Source: Haliotis asinina (Eukaryota; Mollusca; Gastropoda; Lepetellida; Haliotidae). From it: 64,000 nucleotides of DNA. The position numbers were made by a program, and so were the translations under genes. The notes below the pieces were generated by a model. That model had not been told where the DNA came from. It saw only the letters and a program-made list of their open reading frames with translations, and searched no databases. Where the stretch lies: NCBI RefSeq assembly GCF_037392515.1, contig NC_090281.1, forward strand, positions 40,648,645-40,712,644, written 5' to 3'. This document shows positions 54,199 to 64,000 of this stretch, piece after piece; the first letter of the stretch is position 1, and every line of letters starts with the position of its first letter.

Positions 54199-54209
54199 CT
54201 CAAACAGTT

Positions 54210-54362
54210 TCATCATGTGATGTTTGAAATATTCTGGAATGTTGTTTTTCACCTTCAAATTTGTTAATTATTCATTTATATAACCTAATGTCGTCATGTG
54301 ATAGACATAATGTTGCTTTTCACCTTGAAATGTGCTGATTCTTCATGTTATATAAGCTACTT
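54210..54362. repeat. Two diverged promoter-like repeats
   Basis: Two units of about 75-80 bp share the order tcatgtgat, aatgttgNttttcacctt, attcttcat/attattcat, ttatataa. They lie between the two divergent genes and each contributes a TATATAA-type element. Confidence 0.5.
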
Positions 54363-54790
54363 TACATCATGTCAAAGACAGAAAGTCGGGTATATGACGT
54401 CACGAACACGTTAAAGTGACTTTTACATAAGGAAAAGGTTACGGAAAAGCTTCAACCGGTTTTATTGCCAGTCACTTTTACATACCAAACTTACTTAATC
54501 ACCATCACGTGAGATAACTATTCAAATTTCACGACACTTTTGTCACGACATCATGTTTTCAGTTGATGCAAAATGACATCATAAAACATGCTCTATGGTT
54601 TATGGAAGTATATTTTATGGTGTTTTGTCTTTCTCAAGGTGACATTACCGTTAGGACGTTTCAAGCATAACCATGCTACAGGCTGTCTGGTTTCTTTCGA
54701 AGCATTTCTTTCGTAACCCATCACATATATGAAGGTGTAAAAGGTGGGACTTCACCATTTTTCATCACATATGCTTGAAGACATTCTATC

Positions 54791-54826
54791 CCTCTATATT
54801 TGAAACAACAGAAAGAGAACAGAAAG
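54791..54826 (+). other. 5' non-coding exon of the DNA polymerase gene (predicted)
   Basis: A TATA-like ctatatttg near 54793 precedes a perfect donor AAAG|GTAAGT at 54826/54827. The matching acceptor is ttttttcacttag at 61256-61268, with a long pyrimidine tract. The transcription start is not known and may be earlier than 54791. Confidence 0.5.
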
Positions 54827-54994
54827 GTAAGTCTGTGTCATTTTTTCATATGCTTATTGACTGAAATTTGTTATATTGTTCCTTTAATCATGATGAGAAA
54901 TAGTTTTTTGTTAAACTGAATATTCAACCATTCTCAGTTAACTTTACTTTTACTTTACCAAGACCAACATTGTTTCACCATCAGTTACCACTAG

Positions 54995-55007
54995 TGTAAC
55001 ATGTCTA
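54995..55007. repeat. TSD of copy H, left copy
   Basis: tgtaacatgtcta, exact partner at 61135-61147. Confidence 0.95.
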
Positions 55008-55544
55008 GTGAGTGAGTGAGTGAGTTAACATTTAACGTCACATCGGCAGTATCTCAGCCATATCGTGACGAGAACATTTAATTCTGAAATGAACTATATG
55101 CCTATTATAAAACCTGTCAACGAAGGACAGTAAAACAACTAGAATATCACAGAGTAGAATATAAAACTAGTAACTATACCTAAAACAATTTATCAATAGA
55201 GGACAATACAAGATAAAAATGGGCTATAGATTGCTAACAACTGAAGGTAGATCACCATACTAGGGACCATGGGGACTTACAGTACCTGCGCTACCTGCAT
55301 GGACCCTAGCTGGATTTACATCATCCCCTCAGGAGTCAGCAATTGGGGAAATCTAGCCATTCAGTAAAAAGACACTTATTGTACGATTAAAAACATGGAA
55401 AGTTTGAATTTACTTTGAATGTTTGTGGACTTACGTACCCTCTCAGGAGGACAATAGTTTTACAATACTTCAACCCCCTTTAAGGATACAGCCACCAACA
55501 AGCACAGTTACCAATTTAAACTTCCGATAATAAAAATTATCTAT

Positions 55545-58500
55545 TTACAATTCATTTAATAAATCTAATTCTTTTAAAAATCCAATAATTAAATGAGAAC
55601 TGATATTAGTAAAAAGGTCCTTCATACTACGTGATTTAAAATAGGTATCCCTTGTGATGGAATACTCAACGCAGTCAAGCAAGACATGCTTGACCGTGAT
55701 TCTTTCATCACAAGGGATACAAAACGGAAGATCCTCACCTTTCAAAAGGTATTTATGCGTATATCTGGTGTGACCAATACGACATCGTCGCATAACGACC
55801 TCTTCAAATCTGGACTGACAGCTCAAGTAGGTGTAACCAATATACGGTTTTATTTCATGTAATTTATTTATACCTACTTGGGTGTCCCACTTCTTTTGCA
55901 TCAGATCACGTATATAAGTTCTAATATTCGCTTTGTAACCTGAGTATGGAAGAAGAAGTGGTGTCACAGATTTGTTGAGTGCTGCCTTGGCAGCAAAATC
56001 GGCCATTGTGTTCCCTGAAATGCCTACATGGCTGGGTAACCAACAGAAGACGATGTCGTATTGGCCAGTAGCAAGGTCATTATATAATTCAATAATTTCA
56101 ATTAAAAGTGGATGTTTACAAGAAAGATTTTTAATCGCCTGAAGGCAAGAAAGAGAGTCGGAATAGATTATATATTGTTTATGTTTATGGCGTCTTTGAA
56201 TATATTTAAGAGCTGTTAATATGGCGTTAGCCTCAGCGGTAAAAATAGAACTGTTGTCTGGTAATCTAGAAGATATTGTTCTGGATCCAATGACAGTGGC
56301 ACAAGCTACTGCGCCACCGTCCTTGGACCCATCTGTAAATAAGGATTTATAACTGCTATATTTATGTTTCAATTCATTATATTCTTGTTTATACTGTAAT
56401 TCATTAGTTTCCGATTTTTTAAATGTGGTCAATGTTAGGTCCACTTGGGGCCTAACCAACTGCCAAGGAGGAGAAGAAAGAAGACGGGAAGGAGCTATGT
56501 TTTCCAGCTCAATGCCGGCAGCAGCAAGAAATGGTTTAATTCTTAAACCAAGAGGCGGTACAAGCGAAGATTTTTTATTGTATAAGTCCTCACACAGAGG
56601 ACTGAAAACACAGTTATATGCAGGGTTTGACTCACTGGAATATAATTTTGTTACATACTGTAAAGCTAATTTGATACGTCGCTGCTCAAGAGATGGCTCA
56701 TCGGCCTCAACGTACATGCTGTCAACAGGTGAAGTTCTAAAGGAGCCAAGACAAAGTCTTAGACCTTGATGGTGAACAGAATCTAAAAGTTTCAGGTTGC
56801 TTTTACAGGCTCCACCATATACAATGGAGCCATAATCAAGTTTTGACCGGATCAGTGATCGATAAAGTTGCAGGAGGGTAGTTTGGTCCCCTCCCCATTT
56901 AGAATTTGAAACGACTTTCAACAAGTCAAGTGCCTTCAGGCATTTAGTTTTGAGGGATTTGATATGTGGTAGGAACGTTAAATGCGAGTCAAAAATTAAT
57001 CCCAAGAACTTGGCCTCCTTTACAACTTTGATGGGAGTGCCATCTAGAGATAGTTCTGGGTCCTTATGTGGCTTATATGTTCTGCAAAAATGTATACAAT
57101 TAGTTTTGGACTTCGAAAATTTGAAGCCGTTTTCAAGACACCATTTATTTATTTTGTTTAAACACAACTGCAGTTGCCGTTCAATAGTATGCATATTTTT
57201 ACCTCGGCAAGAAATATTAAAATCATCCACGAAAAGCGATCCATCAATTGAATCGTTTAAAACTTTTGATAAACTGTTGATCTTGATGCTAAAAAGAATG
57301 ACAGATAAAATACTGCCTTGTGGAACACCCTGATCCTGATTGTAATGATCAGACAGGGTAGAACCCACACGGACCTGGAATTGTCTGTCATTTAAAAAGT
57401 TGGCAATAAATTGAGGCAAACGACCTCGCAAACCAAAATCATGTAAATCCCTCAAAATACCATGTTTCCAGGTTGTGTCATATGCTTTTTCAAGATCAAA
57501 AAAGATAGACACAGCATGTTGTTTATTAATTAGTGCATTTTTAACAAATGATTCTAAACGCACTAAGTGATCAACAGTACTTCTGTTTTTGCGGAAACCA
57601 CACTGTATATCAGTTATAAGGTTATTTGTTTCCAAGTACCAAACAAGTCGATTATTTATCATGCGTTCCATGGTCTTGCAAACACAGCTAGTTAGTGAAA
57701 TAGGTCGATAATTGGACGGATCCGTATGATCACGTCCAGGTTTAGGTATTGGTACTACTATGGCGTCACGCCATGAAGGAGGAAAGTTACCCGATGTCCA
57801 AATATCATCAAAAATATTGAGAAGAGTTTCTAGGCAGGATTCTGGTAAGTGCTTCAGGAGTTGATAATGTATGGTATCAGCTCCAGTAGCAGTGTCATGA
57901 GCTTGATCAAGAGCAGTATGGAGTTCATGAATAGAAAACGTTTCATTATAATCTTCCCCATTATCTGAATTGAAATTAATAGTTTTCTTTTCTTCTTGTT
58001 TTTGATATTGCTGGAATTTTGGTACATAATTTGAAGAGGAAGAATGTTTAGCAAGTGTTTCACCCAGTTTATTAGCAATATCTGATTCATCAGTAAGTAG
58101 CTGATCTCCATGTTTAAGGTGATGGACAGTAGATTTAGTACCTTTACCTTTAATTTTTTGGACCATGTTCCATACCTTGGACATTGGTGTCCGAGAATTT
58201 ATTTTAGATACATAATTTTGCCAAGATTGGCGTCTGTTCTGCTTAAAAGTACGCCGCACTTTAGCATTTAAAATTTTAAATTTATTCAAATTATGCACCA
58301 TAGGATGGCGACGGAAATAATGTTCTGCTTTTTTCCTTGCCTTCCTAGCTTGTTTGCAGTCATCGTTGAACCATGGTTTTCGAATATGTGGAACTGCAGA
58401 GGACTTTGGAATACATTCGTCAGCAATCTTTTTGAGTCCATCCGAAAACAATCGCACAGGGTCAGAAACATCTCTGAAGAGTTCAGGTTGTAATATGTTT

Positions 58501-59231
58501 GAAGACATTATTTCAAACAAAGGCCAGTCAGCCTTTGAGAAATTCCATCTGGAACACGGAGGAACATAAGACGGAGTGACAGCTTTTAGAATGGTTGGAA
58601 AATGGTCACTTCCACACAGGTCATCATGGACTGACCAATCAAACTCATTCAGGAGATCAGAGTCTGTTATGGATAGATCGAGAGAAGAATATGTACCCGT
58701 TCCAGGATGTAAATATGTGTTAGAGTTATCATTAAAGAGACACAGATTGTTGTTACAAAGAAAATCTTCCAGTACTTTCCCTTTACAGCTGGTATGTGTA
58801 CTTCCCCATAAGGGATTGTGACCATTCAAGTCACCCATAATGATACATGGCTTGGGAAGTTGGTCGTAGAGTTCTTGAAGATGAGCGGGAAAGAGTGAAG
58901 AAGAAGGGGGTACATAGACTGAGCACAAAGTAAAAACAATATGCATGGTCATACGAACCGCAACAGCTTGAAGTGCAGTATTCAGAGGAACAGGACTATG
59001 TATTATGTCTTGTCTCACTAATATCGAAGACCCACCCGTGGCCTTTGGCCCTGGAGGTGAATAATAATTGTATGAATTATACTGTCGTACATCAAAATGA
59101 TCATTTTCTTTAAAATAGGTTTCCTGTAGGCAAAATGCTGACGGTTTGAAATCTTGTATAAGTAAATGTAAGTCATTGAGATTATTCCTTAATCCCCTAC
59201 AATTCCATTGAATGATGGCATTGGAGCTCAT
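55545..59231 (-). CDS. Copy H ORF2, intact EN-RT-RNase H polyprotein
   Basis: 1228 residues, no interruption, from the ATG at 59231 that overlaps the ORF1 TGA (ATGA). Endonuclease: IIQWNCRGLRNN, LQETYFK, GDLNGHNPLWG, CGSDHFPTIL. RT: NYRPISLTS, FDLEKAYD, GVPQGSILS, FVDDFNIS at about residue 669. RNase H: LFTDGSKDGG, TAEANAILTAL, YSDSLSCLQAI, WLPSHVGISGN. C-terminal HTRYTHKYL...CIPC...H...C. It is close to C, E and G over most of its length although its ORF1 is quite different. Could act in trans on other copies. Confidence 0.96.
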   Translation of the reverse strand: MSSNAIIQWNCRGLRNNLNDLHLLIQDFKPSAFCLQETYFKENDHFDVRQYNSYNYYSPPGPKATGGSSILVRQDIIHSPVPLNTALQAVAVRMTMHIVFTLCSVYVPPSSSLFPAHLQELYDQLPKPCIIMGDLNGHNPLWGSTHTSCKGKVLEDFLCNNNLCLFNDNSNTYLHPGTGTYSSLDLSITDSDLLNEFDWSVHDDLCGSDHFPTILKAVTPSYVPPCSRWNFSKADWPLFEIMSSNILQPELFRDVSDPVRLFSDGLKKIADECIPKSSAVPHIRKPWFNDDCKQARKARKKAEHYFRRHPMVHNLNKFKILNAKVRRTFKQNRRQSWQNYVSKINSRTPMSKVWNMVQKIKGKGTKSTVHHLKHGDQLLTDESDIANKLGETLAKHSSSSNYVPKFQQYQKQEEKKTINFNSDNGEDYNETFSIHELHTALDQAHDTATGADTIHYQLLKHLPESCLETLLNIFDDIWTSGNFPPSWRDAIVVPIPKPGRDHTDPSNYRPISLTSCVCKTMERMINNRLVWYLETNNLITDIQCGFRKNRSTVDHLVRLESFVKNALINKQHAVSIFFDLEKAYDTTWKHGILRDLHDFGLRGRLPQFIANFLNDRQFQVRVGSTLSDHYNQDQGVPQGSILSVILFSIKINSLSKVLNDSIDGSLFVDDFNISCRGKNMHTIERQLQLCLNKINKWCLENGFKFSKSKTNCIHFCRTYKPHKDPELSLDGTPIKVVKEAKFLGLIFDSHLTFLPHIKSLKTKCLKALDLLKVVSNSKWGGDQTTLLQLYRSLIRSKLDYGSIVYGGACKSNLKLLDSVHHQGLRLCLGSFRTSPVDSMYVEADEPSLEQRRIKLALQYVTKLYSSESNPAYNCVFSPLCEDLYNKKSSLVPPLGLRIKPFLAAAGIELENIAPSRLLSSPPWQLVRPQVDLTLTTFKKSETNELQYKQEYNELKHKYSSYKSLFTDGSKDGGAVACATVIGSRTISSRLPDNSSIFTAEANAILTALKYIQRRHKHKQYIIYSDSLSCLQAIKNLSCKHPLLIEIIELYNDLATGQYDIVFCWLPSHVGISGNTMADFAAKAALNKSVTPLLLPYSGYKANIRTYIRDLMQKKWDTQVGINKLHEIKPYIGYTYLSCQSRFEEVVMRRCRIGHTRYTHKYLLKGEDLPFCIPCDERITVKHVLLDCVEYSITRDTYFKSRSMKDLFTNISSHLIIGFLKELDLLNEL

Positions 59232-60503
59232 GGCGGCTTAATTGGAGTTCTTGATTGGGAGTGGGGTCTGTTCCCATGGCTTGGGACTGTGGGACTGACC
59301 TCCATCTCTAAAGGTTCAAACGGATTGTGAACCTCTACAATAGATGACCCAGAGGGCACATCAACGTGTTGGAGAGCCCTGGTGTTTCTCTTTATCTTTT
59401 TCTTTTCACTCTTTGACAGTTGTGCATGGCTACTGGCATCTTTACCGTTTTGAAAATCTGGTTCAGATGTAACGTCATTTATGGAGTCCGACAATAACTC
59501 TGTCTGAGAACATGATACGGATGTGTCTGTCTGTTTCATGGATATCTGAGAAACGTCATCTAGAAGGAGTCGATCTGCAACCCAAGAAATTGATGTCTGA
59601 CACATGACGGATGTGGTGGCAACTTTAACAACAGGAGGTGGGGAAGAAATGACAGTGGAATATTTAATGGTAGGAGTCTCAGAAGGATTTTGGAACCATT
59701 TTTTTTGCTTCAAGAAAAGAAATATTTTGGGTATATTTGATTTTAAGAATTTGGGATTCTCGCTGGAAAAAGGGACAAGTCTTGGATGAGGCCAAATGTT
59801 CTCCATTGCAGTTAGCGCACTTGATAGCATTTGTGCACCCAGTGCTTTCATGGCTACCACTGCAACGAGAGCACACCGTGTCATTTCGACAAGTTTTTGT
59901 TCTATGTCCAAATCGCTGGCATTTATAGCATCGGAGGGGATTTGGAACATAAACTTCCACGACGAGATTGAAATAACCAGCTTTAATTGATTTTTAAAGG
60001 ACTGCAAGACCAAAGGTAAAGAGATAAGTGTTTGTTTTGACAACTTCATCATTTTGTTTTCTGGTAAAGCGTTTAACGGCCGTAACTCCTTGATTCTTTA
60101 GTTCAACTGCGATTTCCTCCTCGCTCATGTCTGACAGACAACGAGCTCGGTCTCTGATGATCCCTCGACATGAGTTAAGCGTCTTATGCTCCGAGACAAC
60201 AACTTCAGTGTTAACAAACTGTTTTAAGGACAGTAGATTAACTGATTGTTGTCTCCTTGCACATTCCACTAGGATAGAACCACCTCGGAGCCGTGAAACA
60301 TTCTTGACATCGCCACAGACACCTTTAATGCCTTTGGCAATGACAAATGGATTGAGTTTTAACGGAGTGCCATCTTCAGATGCAATGATGAGAAATCTCG
60401 GCCAAGAATCTGTGACAGGTTGAATAATTTCTTCGTCAGATGATGAACCATCAACATGACGGCGCTTGTGCTTTGATGAACCAGGAAAAGTATTTAGAGC
60501 CAT
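59228..60503 (-). pseudogene. Copy H ORF1, one stop and one frameshift
   Basis: Starts MALNTFPGSSKHKRRH at 60503. WPRFLIIASEDG and PLKLNPFVIAKGIKG precede a TAA at 59996-59994; the same frame then continues through the knuckles (CYKCQRFGHRTKTC, CSRCSGSHESTGC, CANCNGEHLASSKTC). A run of eight A (59706-59699, minus strand) marks a frameshift. The C-terminal part (FEPLEMEVSP, tail SRTPIKPP) is in the second frame and ends at the TGA overlapping the ORF2 ATG. Confidence 0.92.
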
Positions 60504-61076
60504 GGTTATAGTAATGTGATTCGACACTTCTGTTCCCCACCCACCATGGAGTGTCAACAGGGACAATGTCGCAGCGGAAACCAATCTGCGATATTAGGGT
60601 TACAGGGGTGTTATACTCCAGATATAAAAACATGAAAAGCTGTAAGGACTAAAGGAATAAATGCCAGGCTGGTTCGGCCCATGACACCATTCCCAAGAAA
60701 TACAGAATTCAGAGGTTCGTATATCCAGATTGGCCCATGAGCCACCGCCTTCTGGCATTGGACTCTAGGCAGTGTAATTAAACAAAAGGTCATTAGTAAA
60801 CACTGTGTGATAGACCTGCCATAAACAGTATCTGTGAACTACATGCTGTCCATACACAGGGCATGGCGTGACCAGCCGATTGATAGAATCGGGCCAATTC
60901 TACCACCCGTCTAGGTGAAGTAAGGGCCAAAGTGGTGTATTGAGCAACAGGAACACGGTTGCAGGCTCCCATTGCCCTCAACCACCAGGATCCCGTCCTC
61001 CACCGACACAGGGGCGCAACCCACGGCCAACAGGTTGGTGGACCAAATATGCCCCCGGGCCCACAACGGGGGTGTT

Positions 61077-61134
61077 GGCGAGCTCTCAGCATTACCCAGC
61101 ACCCACCACGAGGAGGTGGCTCGCCACGGGTGCC
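61077..61134 (-). ncRNA. HDV-like ribozyme at the 5' end of copy H (predicted)
   Basis: Same layout as in C and B: P1 GGCACCC/GGGTGCT, P3 loop CTCCTC, GGGTAATGCTGAG. P2 is GGCGAGC/GCTCGCC, which differs from C at four of seven base pairs yet stays fully paired. G1 abuts the TSD at 61135. Confidence 0.84.
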
Positions 61135-61147
61135 TGTAACATGTCTA
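61135..61147. repeat. TSD of copy H, right copy
   Basis: Exact copy of 54995-55007. Confidence 0.95.
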
Positions 61148-61255
61148 ACAATGTATCAGCTGAAAATCATCTTAGAAATATAGAAAAGAGCAATGTATTG
61201 ATTGCAATATAGATGTTGTGTTTAGTAAAATATTGTATTTAATCTATTCTTTCTT

Positions 61256-61268
61256 TTTTTTCACTTAG
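61256..61268 (+). promoter_or_regulatory. Splice acceptor ahead of the DNA polymerase coding exon
   Basis: A long T/C tract followed by cacttag, 43 bp before the ATG at 61312. It pairs with the GTAAGT donor at 54827. Confidence 0.6.
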
Positions 61269-61311
61269 ATCCACGCTGTCATACATATTATTCTGGACAA
61301 ATAACCTAATA

Positions 61312-64000
61312 ATGTCAAATCATACAACTTGTTCAGTCTTCATTTGTGGACATTGTAATTATCGCTTCAGTTATAAATCCAGTTTAGTACGTCATATTAA
61401 AAATTGTGGAAGAACAGGTTCGTTATTTACCTGTCAGTTTTGTGAAAAGACTTTTAATCAAAAAGATAACTTGCATCAACATGTCAAAACCTGCAAAAAG
61501 CGATTTATCTATTGCCGTCAATGCTCACACTGCTTTCACAATTTTCTAAATGAGACTGATTTTCAAAATCATCACTGTGTAACATCAAACAGCACAACTG
61601 GTTCAAATGCTAACACCAGTCACATTTGTCAAACATGTCATCAATCTTTTCCTACATCTAAAGCCTTGCAAATGCACAAAAGCCAATCAGGTCATCATAT
61701 GATAGGACATGGCAAAGGCAAGGCTAAGAAAAAAATTAAGCCAGCAACTGTGTCAGTAGCACCTCCCAATTCATCACTTCTAACCTCTCCACCCTCTACT
61801 TCTACACAATCTAGTCAACCCAAAGATCATTCAAAACCATGTGTTTCTGAAGCTTTAAAAGGTGAAGCTAGAGTATACGATTTTGAAGGTGGAAATGCTT
61901 CTGATGTTTTGGAATTTCTTGTTAGTGAACAGAACAATGTTATAGTTGCTCTTGAATCTGAAATAGCAGAGAAGAAGTCAATTAAATGGAGTTTGTGTTT
62001 ACACATCAAAATGGAGAAACCAAGTGAAGATGCTCCTTCACATTTTCATGAAGCCTACTTTAGATCAGAAATGCAAATTCCAACAAAAAGTACTGATTTA
62101 CTGGAACAATATGTTCAAGCTATGAACAAAATGCTTCAAACATTAGATGATTATGAAGGAGTTCATTCAGGATTAAATGTCTCTGCAATTATCCTTTTGA
62201 AACTCAGTGTAGTAAAGTTCAACCCCTTTAGAGGAGGTAGTTACATCCCACTCCCACCAGCACTGGCAAAACATACTCATTGTATAACCAATATAAAAAA
62301 TGAGGGTAATGATTTATGTTTTCCTTTATCCATTCTTGTCAAATTGTATCCAGCTCGTCAGAATAAACAGAGACAGACACACTACCTTCCATATTTGAAT
62401 CAGTTGAACTTGGAAGGTTTTAGTTTCCCCATGACATTAAAACAAATCCCACGTTTTGAACAGGTAAACCAGTTGAGCATCAATGTGTATGGATTTGAAG
62501 ATGGGACATTGTATCCATTGTACATCAGTGATGTACAGAATGTACAAGTTGACAGACAAATAGATTTATAGCTTTTGTCAGAAGAAAGTCAACCAGATGA
62601 TTTTGAGGGCATATTAGGGATGGAAGATCATGAGGAAGTCATGGAGATTGATAGTCTGCCAAATACACACTTTTGTCTCATCAACAATTTGTCTGGATTA
62701 ATCAGAAGCACTCACAGCGATTGTGAACACCATATTTGTAGAAAGTGTTTATGCTCATTTTCATCTGAGAGAGTATTAGAAAATCACAAACCTTACTGTT
62801 ACACAAAGGCACAAAGAGTTGATTTACCTAAAAAAGAGGAGGCTGTTTATCAGTTTGGTTTAAGATCACAAAGCAAAAGTGAAAGGTCTAAGGTCTTGAT
62901 TTTGGCCGACTTCGAAAGTTTATTACTAGCGGAACAAGTCAATGATAAGAACCTTTTGAATAAGCATGTCCCCTGTGCTTATGCCTACAAAATAGTATGC
63001 ACTGACAAGCAGTATTCTAAACCTATTCAAGCTTATGTAGGAGAAAATGCAGCAGAACATTTATTGAAACTATTTTGAAAGAATATGATGAAATCATGAA
63101 TTTGTTTGATTCAGTTAAACCTATGCAGCTTACCAATCAGGAGCATCTTATAATAGCTAACACAACTCATTGTGGTTTATGTGGTGAGCTGCTGGGCACT
63201 GATAGAGTGTTGGATCATGATCACTTGTCAGGCAAATTCCGTCAGGTTTTACATAACAAATGCAATCTAAATTTTCAGCTTAGAAAGAAGGTGGTGGTCA
63301 TGTTTCACAATTTGGAACATTATGATGCACATCTTTTGTTGGAGGTGGCACAAAAATGTGGTGATCGCGAAATTGAAGTCATACCTCATACTGCTGAAAA
63401 AATTCTATCTTTTACTGTGGACAAAAATCTCATCTTTCTTGATTCATATAAATTTTTACAAAGTTCATTAGATAAATTAACAAAAAATCAGTTAGACAAA
63501 GGAGCAGATACCTTTGTGTATCTAAATGAACATTTTGGAGACAAAGCACATCTTCTCACAAGAAAACTAAACTTTCCTTATGAATATATGCAATCATGGG
63601 AAACTTTAGAGGAGACATCACTGCCACCTAAGGAAGCATTTTACAGTTCACTCAATGAACAAGGTATCAGTGATGAAGAATATGCTTATACTCAGAAATT
63701 ATGGCAAACATTTCAATGTAAAACCATCAGTGACTTCACAAAACTCTATGTCAAAACAGACGTATTACTGCTTACAGATATTGTTGAAACATTTCGAACC
63801 GGTTGTTTGAATGACTATGGACTTGATCCAGCACACTATTATAGTATGCCAGGATTCTGTCTAGATGCAGCTATGAAAATCACAGGAGCAAAATTAGATC
63901 TGTTTACAGATGTAGACTCTTACAATTTCATTGAAAATTCTATCAGAGGTGGGGTGTCAGTCATTGGCAAGAAATATGCGGAAGCCAACAACAAACACAT
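61312..64000 (+). pseudogene. Protein-primed family-B DNA polymerase, N-terminal part (continues past the window)
   Basis: Replicative polymerase of the Polinton/Maverick-adintovirus type. The N-terminus has C2H2 fingers (CGHCNYRFSYKSSLVRH, CQFCEKTFNQKDNLHQH and others), with one more near 62740. Exonuclease motifs follow: DFE at 62908-62916, FHNLEHYDAH at about 63304, YVKTD at about 63747. Between ExoI and ExoII lies an endonuclease-VII-like zinc/HNH segment (CGLCG, then DHDHLSGK near 63217). IRGGVSVIGKKYAEAN near the window end leads toward the polymerase palm, which lies outside. Breaks: an in-frame TAG at 62569-62571 and a one-base frameshift near 63057; the frame is then open to 64000. 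Probably an inactive integrated copy. Confidence 0.82.

Larger units (their letters stand above)
55008..61134 (-). mobile_element. I/Nimb-like LINE copy H, full length, in an intron
   Basis: 6127 bp with exact 13-bp TSDs. 5' ribozyme (61134-61077), 5'UTR, ORF1 with two lesions, ORF2 intact, 3'UTR with hairpin arms cgtcac (55036-55041) and gtgacg (55065-55070). It lies antisense in the predicted 5'UTR intron of the polymerase gene, which without H would be only about 300 bp. It groups with copy A by ORF1 type and ATGA junction. Confidence 0.96.

Overview
The window looks like nuclear DNA of a lophotrochozoan, most likely a mollusc (gastropod-like). The reasons are spliced genes with GT-AG introns, AATAAA polyadenylation signals, a ZNF862-like hAT-derived gene, and (GTGA)n-tailed repeats whose hairpin (cgtcac/gtgacg or cgccgc/gcggcg around a gcaatattgc core) I recall as very common in gastropod sequence. 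No rRNA, tRNA or CRISPR array was seen.

About two thirds of the window (roughly 41 kb) is one superfamily of two-ORF non-LTR retrotransposons, all on the minus strand. ORF1 carries CCHC zinc knuckles. ORF2 has an apurinic-type endonuclease, a reverse transcriptase with an FVDD box, RNase H and a C-terminal CxxC...H...C motif, an I/Nimb-like layout. I call the copies A (1-903 and 13108-15574), B (904-13107, interrupted), C (5208-11326), D (18299-23956), E (25187-31042), G (34485-40183), H (55008-61134) and a truncated copy I (about 46802-48662). C sits inside B and B inside A, each with an exact 13-bp target-site duplication (TSD). D sits at a splice acceptor of the hAT gene, E in a dispersed repeat, G in an older L2/CR1-like element and H in a 5'UTR intron. 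D has both ORFs open. C has one nonsense codon in ORF2. H has an intact ORF2 but a broken ORF1.

The main discovery is at the 5' ends. B, C and H begin, directly at the TSD boundary, with about 58 nt that fit a minimal hepatitis-delta-like self-cleaving ribozyme: 7-bp P1 with a terminal G.U, 7-bp P2 with compensatory changes between copies, P3 closed by CUCCUC, GGGUAA, then a candidate catalytic C. A has lost the core. D, E and G all start at one nucleotide just downstream of this domain. The 3' ends carry a second conserved hairpin with compensatory changes. ORF1/ORF2 junctions come in three forms (TAAATG, ATGA, ATAG), which suggests coupled translation.

Other regions: 15575-24871 holds the hAT-derived gene (minus) split by D. 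31055-34376 is mostly anonymous with a LINE fossil. 40184-43615 holds L2/CR1-like fossils. 44407-46333 may be a TIR element. 49173-52547 is a six-exon gene for a secreted-then-anchored Thr/Ser-rich membrane glycoprotein. 53085-54200 is a small TATA-driven gene with a PC4-like fold. From 54790 to the end runs, divergently, a protein-primed family-B DNA polymerase gene (C2H2 fingers, exonuclease, endonuclease-VII insert) with two lesions and a 5'UTR intron holding H. The last two genes may belong to a Polinton/Maverick- or adintovirus-like element; no integrase or capsid gene is visible here.
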